Positions 33,328 through 42,175 of a DNA stretch of 64,000 nucleotides are shown here, in pieces. Positions within the stretch are counted from its first letter, which is position 1, and the number at the start of each line of letters is the position of its first letter. Source of the DNA: an uncultured Saprospiraceae bacterium (GTDB lineage: Bacteria > Bacteroidota > Bacteroidia > Chitinophagales > Saprospiraceae); NCBI GenBank assembly GCA_938045585.1, contig CALIAU010000015.1, positions 1-64,000 on the forward strand, in the 5' to 3' direction. Under the pieces are notes generated by a model that saw only the letters and a program-made list of their open reading frames with translations, had not been told where the DNA came from and did no database searches. Made by a program: the position numbers and the translations under genes.

Positions 33328-34251
33328 ATGACAATTCGATTAACACTAACCATATGTTTTATTGGCTTGCTAATTAGCTCTTGCCAGAAAGACTTAAATC
33401 TTAACCAAGATGATTTTGAGTCCAAACTGGTTATTAACTCTGTTTTCTCTCCAGATTCTGTATGGTTGATTAGTGTTACAAATTCAACAAGTATTCTTAA
33501 TTCTGATAGTGAAATAACCACTATTGATGATGCGCAGATACTTCTAGAAAATAGATCTCAAAACAGAGAGGTTGTTGTAGAATCAATAGGCAACGGAATG
33601 TATGCTACAAAGGGTTTACTTCCTGTGGAAGGACAAGAATATGAAATATTTGTTTCCAAGGACGGATATCAAACTGCAAGATCATTTACGTATGTTCCAT
33701 CAAATGCAAAAGCACCAGACCTCTTCAGTATAGAAGAGGTAAATACATTTTCTGATAAGGTGTATAAAGTGAATCTCAAAATAGAAGATGACCCTCTACG
33801 TACAAATTTTTACATTTGGGAACTTGTGTCTTCTTCTGGACGTAAAAATGCAGGTGCTGTTATAAAAGGAGAAGAACTGGATGAGTTAGTTACTTATTTA
33901 GATACTACTTTACCTACAAACCAACCTAAGTCTGGTAAACTTACTGCACTTTCTTCTGATGGAGCATTTACCGGTGAAACATACAGTGAAGAATTTTACA
34001 TTGTGCCTACACCTGATCAAATATCAGATAGCAGTGGAGGAGAACAAACAAATCCGACTCAAAAGTTTTATTTGAAAGTTAGATCTGTATCACAAGATTT
34101 ATTTAAGTACCATCAATCACTTAAGCAATACCAAGAATTTGATAATGTGAACACAAGTATTAGTTCGCCAACTCAAATCTATTCAAATATTGAGGGTGGC
34201 TACGGAATATTTGGATCTTATAGTGAAACGATTATTGCCTTAGAGCTTTAG
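33328..34251 (+). CDS. DUF4249 lipoprotein
   Basis: The 307-residue protein has a lipobox (LLISSC, Cys at ~20) followed by the DUF4249 layout: KLVINSVFSPDSVWLISVTNSTSILNSD, an immunoglobulin-like strand set (VEGQEYEIFVSKDGYQTARSFTYVP) and a C-terminal region with DLFKYHQSLKQYQEF and NIEGGYGIFGSYS. DUF4249 genes routinely follow STN or carboxypeptidase-domain TonB receptors in Bacteroidota. The protein probably acts as an accessory surface or periplasmic lipoprotein for the receptor at 30649, as a partner for ligand capture. This role is inferred. Confidence 0.9.
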   Translation: MTIRLTLTICFIGLLISSCQKDLNLNQDDFESKLVINSVFSPDSVWLISVTNSTSILNSDSEITTIDDAQILLENRSQNREVVVESIGNGMYATKGLLPVEGQEYEIFVSKDGYQTARSFTYVPSNAKAPDLFSIEEVNTFSDKVYKVNLKIEDDPLRTNFYIWELVSSSGRKNAGAVIKGEELDELVTYLDTTLPTNQPKSGKLTALSSDGAFTGETYSEEFYIVPTPDQISDSSGGEQTNPTQKFYLKVRSVSQDLFKYHQSLKQYQEFDNVNTSISSPTQIYSNIEGGYGIFGSYSETIIALEL

Positions 34252-34288
34252 TAATTCCTTTAATATATTTCTTAAAGATAACTACTTA

Positions 34289-35686
34289 TTATAAGTGGAT
34301 GACCTCGTCATACGCAGCTGCAGTTGCTTCCATAATTGCTTCACTCATTGTTGGATGCGGGTGCACGGCTTTTAATATTTCATGTCCAGTTGTTTCTAGT
34401 TTTCTTGCAGTAACGATCTCTGCAATCATTTCAGTAACATTTGATCCTACCAAATGGGCACCCAATAACTCACCGTATTTTGAATCATAAATGACTTTGA
34501 CAAAGCCTTCTTTTGCTCCAGAAGCACTTGCCTTACCAGATGCAGAAAACGGAAACTTACCTACCTTGATATCAAAGCCAGCTTCTTTTGCAGCAGCTTC
34601 AGTATAACCTACACTTGCAACTTCAGGATTGCAGTAAGTACAGGAAGGTATATTATTATAATCCATTGGTTCAGGATGATGACCTGCAATCTTTTCTACA
34701 CAGATAATTCCCTCCGCCGAAGCCACGTGAGCAAGAGCAGCACCGGGAACAACATCTCCAATTGCATATACGCCAGAAACATTTGTTTGGTAGAATTCAT
34801 CCACCTGTATTATTCCTCTGTCTAATTTAATTCCCAATTCTTCTAAACCTATATTCTCTGTGTTTGGTGTTACTCCTGTAGCTGATAGCACTATGTCACA
34901 TTTGATAGTAGATACGTCCCCTGACTTATTATCTTTTACACTCACCGTACATCCGGATCCAGATGTGTCCACTTTTTCCACAGCAGAGTTTGCCAGAACT
35001 TGGATACCTGCCTTTTTCAGCACTTTGGTAATTTCTTTAGAAACGTCTTTGTCCTCTCTAGGTAATAAACCATTTGGCATGTATTCGACAACTGTAACTT
35101 CTGTGCCGATGGCATTGTAGAAGTAAGCAAATTCTACTCCAATTGCCCCAGCACCAATGACTAACATTTTCTTAGGTTGCTTTTTAAGAGACATGGCCTC
35201 ACGGTAACCAATAACTTTCTTGTTATCAATTTTTATGTGTGGTAGTTCTTTAGATCTTCCTCCTGTTGCAACAATAATTTGATCGGCACTATATTCTTTC
35301 TTTTTTCCAGTGGTATCTGTTACTTGAACCTTTTTGTTACGTGTCAGTTTACCAGTACCTTCGATTACAGTAATCTTATTCTTCTTCATAAGGAAGGTAA
35401 CACCCTTACTCATACCATTTGCAACATCACGTGATCTACTAATCATAGATTTAAAATCAGCTTTTGGAGAGGCTACAGAAATACCATAGTCTTCCGCATG
35501 GCTTATATAATCAAATACCTGTGCACTCTTAAGTAAAGCCTTGGTAGGAATACATCCCCAGTTTAGACAAATTCCGCCCAAACTTTCACGTTCCACAATT
35601 GCTACTTTTTTACCTAATTGGGATGCTCTTATCGCTGCTACATATCCACCAGGTCCTGAGCCAATAATTATTATATCAAATTTCAT
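34289..35686 (-). CDS. lpdA: Dihydrolipoyl dehydrogenase (E3)
   Basis: E3 reoxidises the dihydrolipoyl groups of 2-oxo acid dehydrogenase complexes and the glycine cleavage system with NAD+. The 465-residue protein has the FAD motif IIGSGPGGYVAAI (7-19), the redox disulfide GGICLNWGCIP (C40, C45), the NAD motif VIGAGAIGVEFAYF, the ATGVTPN and YAIGDV segments, and the dimer-interface catalytic pair HPHPTMSE near the C-terminus. It is monocistronic, with its own promoter box, and would serve the PdhA-containing complex and others. Confidence 0.96.
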   Translation of the reverse strand: MKFDIIIIGSGPGGYVAAIRASQLGKKVAIVERESLGGICLNWGCIPTKALLKSAQVFDYISHAEDYGISVASPKADFKSMISRSRDVANGMSKGVTFLMKKNKITVIEGTGKLTRNKKVQVTDTTGKKKEYSADQIIVATGGRSKELPHIKIDNKKVIGYREAMSLKKQPKKMLVIGAGAIGVEFAYFYNAIGTEVTVVEYMPNGLLPREDKDVSKEITKVLKKAGIQVLANSAVEKVDTSGSGCTVSVKDNKSGDVSTIKCDIVLSATGVTPNTENIGLEELGIKLDRGIIQVDEFYQTNVSGVYAIGDVVPGAALAHVASAEGIICVEKIAGHHPEPMDYNNIPSCTYCNPEVASVGYTEAAAKEAGFDIKVGKFPFSASGKASASGAKEGFVKVIYDSKYGELLGAHLVGSNVTEMIAEIVTARKLETTGHEILKAVHPHPTMSEAIMEATAAAYDEVIHL

Positions 35687-35712
35687 ACGAATCGTTTTGT
35701 AGAATTATGCCA

Positions 35713-35720
35713 CAAATATA
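35713..35720 (-). promoter_or_regulatory. -7 box of lpdA
   Basis: The minus strand reads TATATTTG, matching TAnnTTTG, 26 bases upstream of the lpdA start. Confidence 0.5.
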
Positions 35721-35734
35721 GAATATGGATGAGA

Positions 35735-36901
35735 TTAATACACCTGAACTCTAGCCAGATTTTCATAAAAATCGCGTACATCAACGAAATAGGGTGGAAT
35801 GACCATTTTTCCACCGGTATCTATGAATCCAATTCCCCTTCTAGCTTCAATAACACGTGCATAACCGTCTTTAAAATCCCAAACCAAGGGATGTTTTGCT
35901 TCTCTTATAATTTCACCTTGTAAGTTCATAAAACCCCAAAGTCCTATCTTAGAGAAGGCAATATGAGACTCAGCTGTGTTATAGAACATCTCATACTCTA
36001 GATCGGCGACTAATTTGCCTTTTACATTCACTAATCCCCAATGCTTACCATCAAAGACTCTGAATATACCCTCACCAGCAGGTTCTGCTAGTTCGTAATC
36101 TAAATTGCTTAAGACTTTGCCAGTTGCGTTAATAACAGCATAGCGCTTATTTAGTTTAACTAAGGCATGGCCATCCAAATAATCAAAGGCCTGCGCATAT
36201 GTTTTTGAGTTCAATAACTTGCCTGAAGAAGAGAGATAGGCAAATTTGCCCTCTTTTTTTACGCGATATACATCTCCTTGTAAGGGGTATATTTTGTCAT
36301 ATTTCTCTGAGACGAACTCTCCATTTGTATTCAATAACTGATCCTGGTCTGTTTCTTTTACAATAGCAGTTGCATTATTAAAATCTGAGGCACGTAAGAA
36401 CTTTTTAGGTGTTAAAGTATCTCCTTCAAGTGTTAGGTAAGCATAAATACCCTGCTTTTGATATCGCAGAATACCGTCATTGGGTAAGAAAACACGATCT
36501 GCAGTTATCCGCATCTTGGTATTAGCCTTCGTATCTAATAGGAGCCAGACATCATCAAATCCTCTTACTAAGGCATATCCGTTTTTGTATCCATATGCCT
36601 CTCTATAAACAGGCTCTACTACAAAGCCGCCACCCTTATCAATAAATCCCCATTTCCCTTTATAGTTGACGGCTGCTCTTTTTTCGGAAAAATCTCTACA
36701 ATCATCAAATTTATCTTCTATGGCTAAGCGACCAGCGGTATTCACATATCCCCATTTTTTATCAGGCGAGTAATGATCTTCTAAAAAGATATCTTCTTCA
36801 GACTTTAACTCTTTTTTATCCTCTTTGCAGGATATATTCGTGCTTAGTAGCGTTACAATTAATATAAAGAAGGTTAAATTTATGCAAGAATCGAGTTTCA
36901 T
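35735..36901 (-). CDS. WG-repeat lipoprotein
   Basis: The 388-residue protein has a lipobox (LLSTNISC, Cys at ~25). It then carries about ten WG repeats of ~35 residues, each with a core such as KWGYVNTAGRLAIEDKFDD, KWGFIDKGGGFVVEPVY, HWGLVNVKGKLVADLEY or LWGFMNLQGEIIREAKH. WG repeats are expected to form a beta-propeller or solenoid surface; their ligands are unknown. It is exposed outside the inner membrane. Its ATG (36901) lies only two bases from an ATG of the divergent gene on the plus strand, so the promoters must lie within the coding regions. Confidence 0.88.
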   Translation of the reverse strand: MKLDSCINLTFFILIVTLLSTNISCKEDKKELKSEEDIFLEDHYSPDKKWGYVNTAGRLAIEDKFDDCRDFSEKRAAVNYKGKWGFIDKGGGFVVEPVYREAYGYKNGYALVRGFDDVWLLLDTKANTKMRITADRVFLPNDGILRYQKQGIYAYLTLEGDTLTPKKFLRASDFNNATAIVKETDQDQLLNTNGEFVSEKYDKIYPLQGDVYRVKKEGKFAYLSSSGKLLNSKTYAQAFDYLDGHALVKLNKRYAVINATGKVLSNLDYELAEPAGEGIFRVFDGKHWGLVNVKGKLVADLEYEMFYNTAESHIAFSKIGLWGFMNLQGEIIREAKHPLVWDFKDGYARVIEARRGIGFIDTGGKMVIPPYFVDVRDFYENLARVQVY

Positions 36902-37397
36902 AATGTTAGCTCTAATATTAAGCTTTAGCGTTACAGTTCATAATGACTGGTTTGTTCAAGAATCAGATGAGGGTGAGTTTTCCCTATATGTTCCCCACAA
37001 GCTAAACAAATATTCTAAAAAGACCCTGTCAGAGGTTGGTGAATTGACTCTGATTTCTTACCAATCCGATAAGGCTGATGCATATCAGAATCATTATTCA
37101 TTAAGCTATATAGATTATCCAGAAGATGTATTTGAAATGGACGATAGTCTTCGCATAAGTTTGGCTGAAACAACGATAGAAGGATTGCCAGGAGAAACGA
37201 TTTATGAAGAATTAATAAAAGGGAGAGATTATAATACGCTCTTATGTAGAAAAAAATTAGAAGAACAAAACCTCTATTCGAAGTCAAAAGTATTTGTAAT
37301 TGCTAATCGAGTATACATTATGATTGTATATGCACCTAATGACAGAGCGATTAATGATGGGATTGACCTCTTTTTAAATTCATTCAAGCTCCTGTAG
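36882..37397 (+). CDS. Uncharacterised exported protein, PsbP-like layout
   Basis: I do not recognise the family with certainty. From the ATG at 36882 the protein has 171 residues: a short hydrophobic N-terminus (MLALILSFSVTVHND) that may be a signal peptide, then strands GEFSLYVPHKLNKYSKKTL and GELTLISYQSD. The ending KVFVIANRVYIMIVYAP then FLNSFKLL resembles small PsbP/Mog1-fold lipoproteins. Alternative starts are 36903, which would shorten the N-terminus by seven residues, and 36825, which lies inside the WG gene. It is followed by coaD after 48 bases. Confidence 0.6.
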   Translation: MQESSFIMLALILSFSVTVHNDWFVQESDEGEFSLYVPHKLNKYSKKTLSEVGELTLISYQSDKADAYQNHYSLSYIDYPEDVFEMDDSLRISLAETTIEGLPGETIYEELIKGRDYNTLLCRKKLEEQNLYSKSKVFVIANRVYIMIVYAPNDRAINDGIDLFLNSFKLL

Positions 37398-37445
37398 AAA
37401 GACTACTTTTTCTTAATTAATTTTTATTTCTTTGTTTCATCAATT

Positions 37446-37928
37446 GTGGATAAAACACCTAACATAGCGGTATTTCCTGGTTCTTTTGATCCTATTACTT
37501 TAGGACATGTAGATTTAGTCAAAAGAGCGATTCCTCTTTTTGATAAAATCATCATCGCGATTGGGGTTAATTCCCAAAAGAAAAGCTTTTACGATTTAGA
37601 AAAACGTCTAGAATGGTTGAATCTAATATTTGAAGATGATGACAAAGTATTTGTTGATCATTTCCAAGGCTTAACCGTAAATTTTTGTGCAAAAGAAAAT
37701 GCGAATTTTCTTTTGAGAGGTCTGCGATATGCCTCTGATTTTGATTACGAAAAAACAATTTCTCAATTAAATAGAACAATAGGTGATAACATAGAGACTG
37801 TCTTCCTTATAAGCCAACCTCAATACTCACATATATCTTCTACCATAGTTAGAGAAATAATAAAAGGAAATGGAGATGCAACTCCATTTGTACCCTCTGA
37901 AATAGCAGAATTTATTAAACCTTCCTAA
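37446..37928 (+). CDS. coaD: Phosphopantetheine adenylyltransferase
   Basis: CoaD converts 4'-phosphopantetheine and ATP to dephospho-CoA, the penultimate step of CoA synthesis. The 160-residue protein has the nucleotidyltransferase signature PGSFDPITLGH (T18, H21), GVNSQKKSFYDLEKRLEWL, FLLRGLRYASDFDYE and the second signature ISSTIVREI. The start is GTG at 37446, giving MDKTPNIAVFPGSFDP, the expected N-terminus. The P5C dehydrogenase gene follows after ten bases. Confidence 0.95.
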   Translation: MDKTPNIAVFPGSFDPITLGHVDLVKRAIPLFDKIIIAIGVNSQKKSFYDLEKRLEWLNLIFEDDDKVFVDHFQGLTVNFCAKENANFLLRGLRYASDFDYEKTISQLNRTIGDNIETVFLISQPQYSHISSTIVREIIKGNGDATPFVPSEIAEFIKPS

Positions 37929-37938
37929 ATAATTATAC

Positions 37939-39570
37939 ATGAGTAATGCATTTTTTGAAGTTCCAGTAGCGAACAATGAACCCGTTTTATCCTATGCACC
38001 TGGAAGTCCAGAAAAACTAGCGCTTAAAAAAGAATACGCGCGTCAAAAAAGTAAAACTGTGCACGTACCTATGTATATAGGTGGTAGAAAAGTGAGTACT
38101 GACAAAAGGGTAGCTATGTACTCCCCACATGATAAAAAGCATCTCTTGGGACATTACTCAAAAGGAAATAAGAGCCACGTATCAAAAGCAATCGACGCTG
38201 CATTAAAAGCAAAACCAGCTTGGGAGAATATGCCGTGGCAAGAAAGAGCAGCAATTTTCTTGCGCGCAGCTGATTTATTAGCTGGACCGTATAGACAGCG
38301 TATGAATGCTGCTACTATGTTAGCACAGAGCAAAAATGCTTATCAAGCAGAAATCGACGCTGTTTGTGAACTGGCAGATTTTTTCAGATTTAATGTGCAA
38401 TATATGACGGAGATTTACTCCGAGCAGCCTGAAAGCGCCCCTGGTATTTGGAATCGCTTAGAGCACAGGGCCTTAGAAGGTTTTGTATTTGCTTTGACTC
38501 CATTCAACTTTACTTCTATAGCGGCGAATCTACCAGCTGCTCCGGCATTGATGGGGAACGTTGTTATCTGGAAGGCTGCTGAATCCCAGATCTATTCTGC
38601 ACAGGTTATCATGGAGTTGTTTGAAGAGGCAGGTTTGCCAGATGGTGTGATTAATCTTGTACATGTTTCTGGACCGGAAGCAGGAGATGTGATATTTAAA
38701 CATCCTGAGTTTACAGGTTTGCACTTCACAGGAAGTACTGGTGTGTTTAGAATGCTGTGGAAAACCATTGGAGAGAATTTAGGGAGATATAAGTCATATC
38801 CACGCATAGTAGGAGAGACTGGAGGAAAAGATTTTGTGATGGCACATTCTTCAGCAGATCCTAAGCAATTAGCGGTTGCACTTGTTCGAGGTGCTTTTGA
38901 ATTTCAGGGTCAAAAATGTTCTGCAGCTTCCAGAGCCTATATTCCAAAATCTTTATGGAAGCGTACTTGGGCTTATATGGAGAAAGATTTAAAATCCATC
39001 CAAATGGGAAGTCCTGAGGATTTTAGAAACTTTATTAATGCGGTTATAGATGAAAAAGCATTTAAGAAAATCAAATCATATATAACAAAGGCAAAAAAAG
39101 ATAAAGACGCTAAAATACTTTTTGGAGGCAATGCAAATGCATCTGTGGGCTACTTTATAGAGCCTACAGTTATACAGGCTAAAAAGCCAAACTACAGAAC
39201 GATGTGTGAAGAAATTTTTGGACCTGTTCTTACTATCTATGTATATGAAGACAAAGATTTTGACAAAATGCTTAAGGTACTTGATAATACATCTGAGTAT
39301 GCTTTAACAGGATCTATTTTTTCAAACGATAGGAATATAATTAGCCAAGCCACAGAAGCCTTACGTCATTCAGCAGGTAATTTCTACATAAATGATAAAC
39401 CAACGGGCGCCGTAGTAGGCCAACAGCCGTTTGGAGGTGCACGTGCGAGTGGGACGAATGATAAAGCCGGTAGTTACCTAAATTTACTACGCTGGGTATC
39501 CCCACGTACCATCAAAGAGAATCTTAATCCGCCTAGGGATTATCGTTACCCGTTTTTATTAGAAGAATAG
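37939..39570 (+). CDS. pruA: 1-pyrroline-5-carboxylate dehydrogenase
   Basis: This enzyme oxidises glutamate semialdehyde/P5C to glutamate with NAD+, the second step of proline breakdown. The 543-residue aldehyde dehydrogenase has a FALTPFNFTSIAANLPAAPALMGN segment, the VWKAAESQ cofactor region, GETGGKDFV with the general-base Glu, and the catalytic Cys C327 in FQGQKCSAASRAY. The C-terminal PFGGARASGTNDKAG is typical of the stand-alone P5C dehydrogenases. No proline dehydrogenase gene is nearby. A strong terminator follows. Confidence 0.94.
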   Translation: MSNAFFEVPVANNEPVLSYAPGSPEKLALKKEYARQKSKTVHVPMYIGGRKVSTDKRVAMYSPHDKKHLLGHYSKGNKSHVSKAIDAALKAKPAWENMPWQERAAIFLRAADLLAGPYRQRMNAATMLAQSKNAYQAEIDAVCELADFFRFNVQYMTEIYSEQPESAPGIWNRLEHRALEGFVFALTPFNFTSIAANLPAAPALMGNVVIWKAAESQIYSAQVIMELFEEAGLPDGVINLVHVSGPEAGDVIFKHPEFTGLHFTGSTGVFRMLWKTIGENLGRYKSYPRIVGETGGKDFVMAHSSADPKQLAVALVRGAFEFQGQKCSAASRAYIPKSLWKRTWAYMEKDLKSIQMGSPEDFRNFINAVIDEKAFKKIKSYITKAKKDKDAKILFGGNANASVGYFIEPTVIQAKKPNYRTMCEEIFGPVLTIYVYEDKDFDKMLKVLDNTSEYALTGSIFSNDRNIISQATEALRHSAGNFYINDKPTGAVVGQQPFGGARASGTNDKAGSYLNLLRWVSPRTIKENLNPPRDYRYPFLLEE

Positions 39571-39595
39571 ACACGGAAAAATTTAATATCTAATG

Positions 39596-39628
39596 GCGCC
39601 TCTGATAAACAATCTGAGGCGCTTTTTG
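39596..39628 (+). terminator. Terminator after the P5C dehydrogenase gene
   Basis: GCGCCTC (39596-39602) pairs with GAGGCGC (39616-39622) and is followed by TTTTTG. It starts 25 bases after the stop codon. Confidence 0.85.
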
Positions 39629-39770
39629 TTATTAGATATGCCAATCCATGATATTTACCCTTTAAGTTTGAATGAATTGTTAATGATACCTTTAATTAGG
39701 TAATTTTTACGATTTATCAAGCGGAAGAGAGAACTATGTCGCATCTTTGCAAAAGATAATACTACTCATA

Positions 39771-42170
39771 ATGAAGCCATTTTTTACTATCCTATTTATT
39801 TTGATAAACCTTGGTTTGTTTGCGCAAGACAGTATAGATCCTGTCCTAAGCCCGGGAACAAAGGATGAAGTAATTGTGTACTCTGGACTTGTTAAGGAGG
39901 CAAATTCTGGACAATCAATAGATTTTGCTAATGTATCTCTTTATGATAGAGAAACCGATAGCTTTATAACAGGAACAACAACAGAAGATGGTGGAAAATT
40001 CGAATTAGAAAGCTCCAATAAAAACGTGTACCTAAAAATCTCTTTCATAGGCTATGAAACACTTGAAATAAGTGAATATGAGTTGCGCGGCAATTCTGTA
40101 AATTTTGGGCAAGTAGAAATGAATGAGGCAGGTAAGATGTTAGAAGAGGTGGTAGTAACTGCAGCAAAATCTACTACAGAATTTAGAGGGGATAAACGCG
40201 TGTTTAACGTAGGTTCTGATTTAACGAATTCGGGTGCAAGTGCCTTAGAGGTACTCAATAATGTACCCTCAGTAAATGTTGATATTGAAGGTGCTGTAAC
40301 GCTGAGAGGAAGTAGTGGCGTACAGATCTTATTGAATGGTAAGCCCTCTGTTCTTGCTGATGACGAATCAGGAGCTCTAGGAAACATTACAGCAGACATG
40401 ATTGAGAAGGTGGAGGTGATAACAAATCCCTCTGCTAAATATGAAGCAGAGGGTACCTCAGGTATAATAAATATAGTGCTAAAGAAAAATGATAAAAAAG
40501 CGGTAAATGGTTCGGTTAGTGTCAACACCGGAGCACCGCATAATCACAGTGTAGGATTAAGCCTTAATAAGAGGACAGAAAATTTTAATCTGTTTACACA
40601 GGCAGGAGTTGGTTATAAAGAAAGGGTCTATGATACAGAGACAGCCTTTAAAAATTTATCATCAGGATCTGAATTAAATAGTACCGGAACAGAGGCAAGA
40701 AATGAAGTATACTACAATTTTGTTTTGGGTACAGATTATTATATAAACCCAAAAAACATAATTACGCTTTCAGGAAGCTATACACTTGAAATTGAAGATC
40801 AGCCCTCATTTACTGCATTTGATTTTATAGCAGGTGAGTCAAGTAAGATGTGGACACGTTCTGAGGTGACAACAGCTACAAATCCAAAGTTTCAGTATGA
40901 CCTTCAATATAAAAGAGAATTTGATGATGATAAGGATCATCAACTCATCTTTAGTGCAATAGGTAACTCGTTCTCTAAGGATCAGTCTTCAGTATTTTCT
41001 GAAAATCAAGTTACTGGTGTGGTGGCATTGAATGATCAGCTAACGGCTACTGATTTCAAGGAAACAAAGTTTACCTACAACTTAGACTATACCAAACCAT
41101 TTAATGAACAATTTACATTGGAGACAGGGTTTCAGTTTGTTGATAACATAGTCAGTAATGACTATAGTGTTGAAGACCGTATAGATGGTGTCTATGTCGT
41201 AAATCCAGGATTAACAAATCTATTTAATTATGACCAAAAGGTATTTGGGACATATGCTACTGGACAATTTGAAATAGACAGATGGAGTTTCAAAGGCGGA
41301 GCAAGAGTAGAGAATACCGATTTGACAACCTTTCTTGAGAATACCGGAGAAGAGAACACACAGCGTTTTACAAACCTATTTCCGTCTGCACATATTTCTT
41401 ACAAGTTAAGTGATAGAGTATCCTTGCAGACGAGTTACAGTAGTAGAATATATAGACCTAGGTTATGGGATTTAAATCCCTTCTTTAACATAAGGAATAA
41501 CTTTTCTATACGTGCAGGAAATCCGCAGCTTATGCCAGAATTTACAGATTCTTATGAGCTAGGAGCTGTGTTTATTCTTGAGAATATCACTTTCAATCTA
41601 AGTGGATACCAAAGAATAACTACAGATAAAATAGAATATATAACAAGTTTTGATGGTGATGTACGCACTTCTTCACCCTTCAATATTGGGACCGCAGATA
41701 CGAGAGGAGCTGAGCTGAATTTTAAGTACACACCGTTTAGAAAAATGACCTTGAATGGCGATGTCAATTATAACTTTTTCACACGTACAGGTTCTTTTAA
41801 CGAACAGGACTTTGACTTTAGTAATGATCAATGGAGTACTAAGTTGACTACAAAATATAAATTCAACAAAAGCTTAGATTTGGAAATAACAGGCAGATTA
41901 GATTCTGATATAGAAACTGTACAAGGCATACGTTCCGGTAATCTGTATTATGATTTAGGAGCTCGATACAAATTACTTGGAGGAAAGGTAGTTGCCAATC
42001 TAAGTATAAGAGATGTTTTTGCATCAAGAGTGCGCGAGTCCTTTGTATTTCAAGATAGTGTTGAAAGTAGTAGTTCTAGACAGTTAGGTCGATTTATCAG
42101 TTTTGGTTTGAGTTACGGTTTTGGTAAGGGTGAAGCAATGACATATGGTGGAGGAGGAAGAAGACGTTAG
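39771..42170 (+). CDS. TonB-dependent outer-membrane barrel family protein
   Basis: The protein (799 aa) has a signal peptide (ILINLGLFAQ), a carboxypeptidase-regulatory-like domain (~30-115, YSGLVKEANSGQSIDFANVSLYD), a plug (~120-220, LEEVVVTAAKS, then NVPSVNVDIEGAVTLRGSSGVQILLNGKPS) and a barrel of the OMP_b-brl_3 type ending YGFGKGEAMTYGGGGRRR. The C-terminus is Gly/Arg-rich instead of ending in Phe, which is common in this subfamily. I start at the ATG at 39771 because a TTG at 39747 lies inside a promoter-like CATCTTTG. No sigma/anti-sigma or SusD-like partner is adjacent. The ligand is unknown. Confidence 0.9.
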   Translation: MKPFFTILFILINLGLFAQDSIDPVLSPGTKDEVIVYSGLVKEANSGQSIDFANVSLYDRETDSFITGTTTEDGGKFELESSNKNVYLKISFIGYETLEISEYELRGNSVNFGQVEMNEAGKMLEEVVVTAAKSTTEFRGDKRVFNVGSDLTNSGASALEVLNNVPSVNVDIEGAVTLRGSSGVQILLNGKPSVLADDESGALGNITADMIEKVEVITNPSAKYEAEGTSGIINIVLKKNDKKAVNGSVSVNTGAPHNHSVGLSLNKRTENFNLFTQAGVGYKERVYDTETAFKNLSSGSELNSTGTEARNEVYYNFVLGTDYYINPKNIITLSGSYTLEIEDQPSFTAFDFIAGESSKMWTRSEVTTATNPKFQYDLQYKREFDDDKDHQLIFSAIGNSFSKDQSSVFSENQVTGVVALNDQLTATDFKETKFTYNLDYTKPFNEQFTLETGFQFVDNIVSNDYSVEDRIDGVYVVNPGLTNLFNYDQKVFGTYATGQFEIDRWSFKGGARVENTDLTTFLENTGEENTQRFTNLFPSAHISYKLSDRVSLQTSYSSRIYRPRLWDLNPFFNIRNNFSIRAGNPQLMPEFTDSYELGAVFILENITFNLSGYQRITTDKIEYITSFDGDVRTSSPFNIGTADTRGAELNFKYTPFRKMTLNGDVNYNFFTRTGSFNEQDFDFSNDQWSTKLTTKYKFNKSLDLEITGRLDSDIETVQGIRSGNLYYDLGARYKLLGGKVVANLSIRDVFASRVRESFVFQDSVESSSSRQLGRFISFGLSYGFGKGEAMTYGGGGRRR

Positions 42171-42175
42171 GTACA

